A DNA stretch of 64,000 nt, taken from positions 1,488,001 through 1,552,000 of the forward strand of contig NZ_QGNZ01000001.1 in NCBI RefSeq assembly GCF_003173595.1. Reading direction: 5' to 3'. Position 1 is the first letter of the stretch; each line of letters starts with the position of its first letter. The notes beneath the pieces were generated by a model. It was not told the origin of the DNA. It saw nothing but the letters and a program-made list of their open reading frames with translations, and searched no databases. The translations under genes and the position numbers were made by a program. Positions 60,287 through 64,000 of this stretch are shown in pieces. This stretch comes from Pedobacter yonginensis. Lineage in GTDB: Bacteria > Bacteroidota > Bacteroidia > Sphingobacteriales > Sphingobacteriaceae.

Positions 60287-61720
60287 TTAAAAATAATCTT
60301 CGAGCGCAGTTTTTGAGAAAAGTTGTGGAGCGAAATTTACCAGATACAACTCCTTTTTTGCACGCGTAATCGCTGTGTACAACCAACGGAGAAAATCCAA
60401 ATCAATCATTTCTTCTGTTAAATACCCTTGATCGGCGAAAACTGCGTCCCATTGCCCGCCCTGTGCTTTATGGCAAGTTACGGCATAGGCAAACTTAATT
60501 TGCAGGGCATTGTAAAATGGATCTTGTTTGATGGCCAACATTCTCTGGCGCTTGTTGGCAATGTGGCTGTAATCTTCATCCAAGCCATCAAAAAGCTTTT
60601 TATTTTGTTCGTAAGGGAGATTTGCAGTTTCCAAATTAAGTGTATCTAAAAGCACCTTACAACTAATTTGCCCAGCAGCAGGAAAGTCCATAAACTCTAA
60701 AGTGGCATCAGCGAAGCGAAAGCCATAACGCTCTTCCTCGCCACGCACCCGAATCACTTTCGCCATATCGCCATTGGCAATAAACGCCGTTTCTTCGTTT
60801 TCTGGAAGCCAAAAGTAATTGTTGCGCACCACCATAATCTGGTCTCCACCCGTTAATTCTTCCTCACGGTAAAGCAATCGAGCCCTAATTTGCTGATTGT
60901 AAACATTAGCCGATTTATTCGATCTGCACACCACCAAAGTATTTTCCATGCCAAATTTGCGGTAAGCATATTCTAAACCTTCTACCAAGCGGGCCCCAGC
61001 CATATTGTAAATATCCGTGTAGTTTTTGGTTAAGAACTTGGGCATCGGGTGCTCAGGGTTTTTAGAAATTTGATTCCTTAACATAGTTGCATTGGCCAAA
61101 ATGCCCGACTTTTTTTCCTGCCGAACCACCTCTTTAAGTTCTACCGAGGTTACCGATAGCGCAAACTTATCTTTAATGTATTTTTCGTTTAAGGCAGGGC
61201 TTTCTAAACTTCCCACCGGAGGAAGTTGAGCGGTATCTCCAACAAAAAGTAAAAAGCAATTTTTGCCATTGTACACAAATTCGAGTAAATCTCGAAGAAT
61301 GGATGATCCCGTTTCATTAAATTCATCGGCAATCATCGAAGCCTCATCAATAATGAAGAGGGTATGCTCGGCTAAGTTTGGGGCAATCTGAAATTGTAAT
61401 TCGGGCGAGGTAGATGAACGTTTGCGGTAAATTTTTTTATGAATGGTTAAGGCCTTACGAAAAGAATACTGACTCATCACCTTCGCCGCACGACCAGTTG
61501 GCGCCAATAATTCGCTCCGCAAACCGAAACGGCCTAAAACTTTTACCAAGGCGGCTACTGAGGTGGTTTTACCCGTTCCAGCATAGCCCTTCAAAATAAA
61601 ACATCGGTCCTCATCTTGTTCCTGCAAAAAAACCGACATCCGCTGACAAAACAGCAATTGCTCTTTTGTAGGTGTGTGTTGGTACGCTTGTGCAATAAGT
61701 TGAGTTTTATCGATGTACAT
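60287..61720 (-). CDS. RecD/PIF1-like superfamily 1B DNA helicase
   Basis: 477 residues. Helicase motifs in order: I GYAGTGKTTSV, Ia LLAPTGRAAKVM, II LFIIDEASMIADE, III FVGDTAQLPPVG, V/VI VTCHKAQGGQWDAVF and LYTAITRAKKEL. The core lacks the N-terminal extension of RecD and matches the short single-protein helicases of Bacteroidota that resemble PIF1 or T4 Dda. It should unwind DNA 5' to 3' and act in repair or fork restart. It has no obvious operon partner; the next gene on this strand ends 119 bases upstream. Confidence 0.92.
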   Translation of the reverse strand: MYIDKTQLIAQAYQHTPTKEQLLFCQRMSVFLQEQDEDRCFILKGYAGTGKTTSVAALVKVLGRFGLRSELLAPTGRAAKVMSQYSFRKALTIHKKIYRKRSSTSPELQFQIAPNLAEHTLFIIDEASMIADEFNETGSSILRDLLEFVYNGKNCFLLFVGDTAQLPPVGSLESPALNEKYIKDKFALSVTSVELKEVVRQEKKSGILANATMLRNQISKNPEHPMPKFLTKNYTDIYNMAGARLVEGLEYAYRKFGMENTLVVCRSNKSANVYNQQIRARLLYREEELTGGDQIMVVRNNYFWLPENEETAFIANGDMAKVIRVRGEEERYGFRFADATLEFMDFPAAGQISCKVLLDTLNLETANLPYEQNKKLFDGLDEDYSHIANKRQRMLAIKQDPFYNALQIKFAYAVTCHKAQGGQWDAVFADQGYLTEEMIDLDFLRWLYTAITRAKKELYLVNFAPQLFSKTALEDYF

Positions 61721-61839
61721 GAACTACGGAATGATTGGCTTAATGATAATTCGAAAACGGATTTTCTGAAAAAAATAGTATTTAGCCCAACAACATTCGG
61801 TTTACGTTGAGGGAAAATTGGCTTTTAAGGTAGATAAAT

Positions 61840-62979
61840 TTACAAGAGCAAAGTTTCGATTCTGTGGGCCATAACCATGTTTTGCTGCTTGCTCCAACTA
61901 AAAATGGTAAAATGACCATCTTGCGAAGCAACCAATCCAATCGCTTGATGTTGATCGTTTACGAACTGCGCCACAGAAAAATGCCTTGTACCACCTAATT
62001 GGCCCGGAAATAAAATTTTATCTTCTCCACCAACAATTGGTTCTGAAAAAGCGATTTGATCGACGGTTGGTTTGCCTTTTGCCCGTCCAATCTTCGCACC
62101 AAAGGCAAGTAAATCAAACTGGTCGTTTATGATGGTGGCGCCATCTACAGCAGTTAAGCCTGCTAAATGTTCAACCTCTCGACGTAATGCGCCCTGCGAA
62201 AAAATTTCACTTTGATTGCCACTTTGTTTGGCTAAGTTAGATAAACCGCAAAAAGGAGGCTCTACTAAATAAGTAATTGGGTGAATGATAGATTCTTCCC
62301 AATTCTGATCATCTTTTGGAACAATCAGCAAGGCCCCACCTCTCCCATGCCCACGCATGGAAACCGAAAATTGGATTAAAATATTAATTGGATCGTTCCA
62401 ACTGGCTAAAACAGTCAAATCTAAAAGTGCCTTTAAAATTGGCGGACAATCGCGGTTTTTGCAACTGGTATCATCAACAATTCTGATTTGTTCGCCCTTT
62501 AAAACGGCTACATTGGTATATTTTCCTATCCCATAAATGCGCCTATGTTTAATTACGATGAGTCCTGGCTCGGAAACATCTACTACAAAGCAAAAATTTG
62601 GAATATTCAAAGTTGTGCCCCAGATGTACAATTCGCCATCCTCTTCCCAAACCCCTAAATGAATACCAGAACGTTCTATTCCGGGCGCTATTTTGGTAAG
62701 CGTATTGGCATTTAAAGCTAATTTATGGGCAAACATTAAAGGTTTAGATGTTTGCGATGGCGGCAAAAATGCAATGGAAATTCTGGGCGAATGCCCTTCT
62801 TCTTTTCGCAAACTGCTCCAAAAAGCAACATCAATTATAGCCTCGATTGTTTTTTTCTCTGGTTGAGTTGCCAAATCTACCTCACCTTGTGCCACCGCAT
62901 TTTCATGCAGTTTTACAAAATGTTCCTCTATTGTACCTGCAATTGTGTTTGCAGCTTTATAAGTAGGTTTATAGCTCAT
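61840..62979 (-). CDS. DACNV-type protein with DisA_N-like domain
   Basis: 379 residues. The C-terminal 190 residues follow the diadenylate cyclase (DisA_N) core: MRGHGRGGALLIV (208-220), AVDGATIINDQFDLLAFG (277-294, with DGA 279-281) and GGTRHFSVAQFV (329-340). The catalytic THR/RHR motif is only partly kept: GTRH is present, but the following Arg is Phe. The N-terminal half (about 1-190) has beta-rich segments of unknown type. The build fits proteins called putative DACNV sensors. It may bind a nucleotide such as c-di-AMP or ATP rather than make it; loss of activity is inferred, not shown. Confidence 0.8.
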   Translation of the reverse strand: MSYKPTYKAANTIAGTIEEHFVKLHENAVAQGEVDLATQPEKKTIEAIIDVAFWSSLRKEEGHSPRISIAFLPPSQTSKPLMFAHKLALNANTLTKIAPGIERSGIHLGVWEEDGELYIWGTTLNIPNFCFVVDVSEPGLIVIKHRRIYGIGKYTNVAVLKGEQIRIVDDTSCKNRDCPPILKALLDLTVLASWNDPINILIQFSVSMRGHGRGGALLIVPKDDQNWEESIIHPITYLVEPPFCGLSNLAKQSGNQSEIFSQGALRREVEHLAGLTAVDGATIINDQFDLLAFGAKIGRAKGKPTVDQIAFSEPIVGGEDKILFPGQLGGTRHFSVAQFVNDQHQAIGLVASQDGHFTIFSWSKQQNMVMAHRIETLLL

Positions 62980-63122
62980 GTTTCGAATTTAAGGCGAATA
63001 TTTTAAATTTCGGATAAGTGGAAGGTTTGATTTTGGTAAAAAGATTTTGACTACAACATCGGATTGTGATCAATGGGCCTAAAGTGGCGAAAAACGATTG
63101 ATATTAGAACTCCTTTAATTTC

Positions 63123-63155
63123 TTTGTCAATAATGACCAAAAAACTCTATTTTTG
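63123..63155 (+). promoter_or_regulatory. Promoter of the DUF3822 gene
   Basis: TTTG (63123-63126), a 21-base spacer and TATTTTTG (63148-63155) fit the Bacteroidota pattern. The -7 box ends 5 bases before the ATG at 63161, so the mRNA should be leaderless or nearly so. Confidence 0.6.
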
Positions 63156-63160
63156 TTTCA

Positions 63161-63967
63161 ATGAGTAAAAACAGCCTTTTGTTAGTCGATCCGAATTTTA
63201 AAGCTGAATTATCGGTGAACTGCCATCTGTTGTTAAAAATAACAAACGATAGCTTTTCTTATGCGGTATTAAGTAATGATAATGAGGAGATTAATGTCAT
63301 TTTTGACAAACAAGGCTGTGCAGATGTTGAGCAAGCTCTCAAAACAGCTTTTGAAACAGATGCCTATTTAGCACTCAATTACAGCAGTATAAAAGTTGCC
63401 GTCCATACCAGCAGTTTTGTTTTTATTCCAGATGAGTGGTTTGATGCAGACAAGCTAGCGGTTTACTCCAAGTATTTAGATACAGAAGGCAAAATTTACA
63501 CTAAACACAATAGCGCTTTAGGCTTTAATACCATATTTTCGTTAGGTGAGCAGATACAACAACAACTACCAGAACACGCTAATGTTTATCCTCAATCTGC
63601 CCCTCTCTTAGCATTATCCAATCATCTGGAAAATGATTCACTGCTAATCGATTTTACTTCTGTGTCTTTTAACGTACTATATTTAAAAGATAACAAAGTA
63701 CAATTCCAAAATCATTATCCATCAGAAACGGCAGAAGAATTTAATTACTTCCTCCTCCTCATTATCGAACAACTGGAACTTACCGAAAATATTCCCGTTT
63801 ACTTACAAGGTATCATTAATGAAGATGATGATTACTACAATTGCCTATTAAAATACTTCAATCAGCTTTATTTTTTCCTTCCAACTCAAAAACAGAATAG
63901 CGAATTACTGGCCGATATGCCAAAACATTATTTCAGCAGTTTGCTTGCTTTAGATTTATGCGAATAA
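63161..63967 (+). CDS. DUF3822 protein
   Basis: 268 residues, cytoplasmic. The family pattern is visible: SVNCHLLLKITNDSFSYAVL, VHTSSFVFIPDEWF, ALGFNTIFSLGEQI, LLIDFTSVSFNVLYL with FQNHYPSETAEEFNYFLLL. The domain looks like an actin/ASKHA-type half fold, but its function is not known. The downstream rsmD start lies inside its last codons (10-base overlap). This pairing with rsmD recurs in Bacteroidota, as I recall, and suggests a link with rRNA maturation (inference). Confidence 0.85.
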   Translation: MSKNSLLLVDPNFKAELSVNCHLLLKITNDSFSYAVLSNDNEEINVIFDKQGCADVEQALKTAFETDAYLALNYSSIKVAVHTSSFVFIPDEWFDADKLAVYSKYLDTEGKIYTKHNSALGFNTIFSLGEQIQQQLPEHANVYPQSAPLLALSNHLENDSLLIDFTSVSFNVLYLKDNKVQFQNHYPSETAEEFNYFLLLIIEQLELTENIPVYLQGIINEDDDYYNCLLKYFNQLYFFLPTQKQNSELLADMPKHYFSSLLALDLCE

Positions 63968-64000
63968 TTGGAGGAAAACTAAAGGGTATCCGTTTACAAC
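63958..64000 (+). CDS. rsmD: 16S rRNA (guanine-966-N2)-methyltransferase, first 14 codons (cut by right edge)
   Basis: The ATG at 63958 overlaps the end of the DUF3822 gene and reads MRIIGGKLKGIRLQ, the characteristic N terminus of RsmD, before the window ends. RsmD methylates G966 of 16S rRNA. Only the first 14 codons are visible, so the assignment rests on this start motif and the neighbour. Confidence 0.75.
   Translation, partial: MRIIGGKLKGIRLQ

Overview
The window is chromosomal DNA of a Bacteroidota bacterium, most likely a Sphingobacteriaceae member close to Pedobacter. The grounds are: low G+C; promoters of the Bacteroidota type (TTTG, 17-21 bases, TAnnTTTG); almost no Shine-Dalgarno sequences; a tmRNA whose tag ends GENTYALAA; and families typical of the phylum (DUF1573, DUF1684, DUF3822, DUF4159, NIPSNAP, E1 alpha-beta fusion, DAHP synthase-chorismate mutase fusion). 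No rRNA, tRNA, CRISPR array, prophage or insertion sequence was found.

Layout. 1-14.3 kb: a PAS histidine kinase with a NarL-type regulator, an alpha/beta hydrolase, a DUF3606 protein, a YciE-like ferritin-fold protein, a trehalose-from-glycogen operon (treZ, then a treY-malQ fusion), an ECF sigma factor, two cold-shock-like proteins, an aldo/keto reductase and two paralogous tiny SH3-like proteins. The theme is stress and desiccation. 14.3-19.6 kb: two secreted PQQ-type sugar dehydrogenases carrying cytochrome c domains, a HAD phosphatase and an Mpo1-like membrane protein. 19.6-20.65 kb: a gene-free tandem array of about 233-bp units. 20.67-30.2 kb: proline dehydrogenase, then an aromatic amino acid region (S4 protein-aroB-hydroxylase; leader peptide-pheA-DAHPS/CM; aroA; aroC; DUF1684).

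30.3-41.2 kb: a LytTR regulator and a TPR histidine kinase that overlap tail to tail, a branched-chain-type 2-oxoacid dehydrogenase E1 fusion, a DUF1573 protein, an aminotransferase, tmRNA, a NIPSNAP protein, a satellite and palindrome array, and a DUF4159 protein. 41.3-53.3 kb: one long collinear cluster MoxR-DUF58-BatA-like-two large membrane proteins-TldD-TldE-TldD, probably an envelope-linked chaperone/protease system. 53.3-64 kb: a luciferase-domain/SRPBCC pair, an SMP-30-like protein, a heterodimeric ABC exporter, a CvfB-like RNA-binding protein, a RecD/PIF1-like helicase, a DACNV (DisA_N-like) sensor protein, a DUF3822 protein and the first codons of rsmD.

The strongest new observation is a complete ribosome-mediated attenuator before pheA (24349-24533). 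It has a consensus promoter, a 21-codon leader in which 8 of 10 consecutive codons encode Tyr or Phe, and four mutually exclusive RNA segments ending in an intrinsic terminator just before the pheA start. Other points of interest are a treY-malQ fusion, a dispersed 3'-UTR element found behind two unrelated genes, inverted REP-like hairpins with compensatory changes, two unusual repeat arrays, repeated use of TTG start codons in the MoxR/TldD cluster, and a DisA_N-like protein with a broken catalytic motif.
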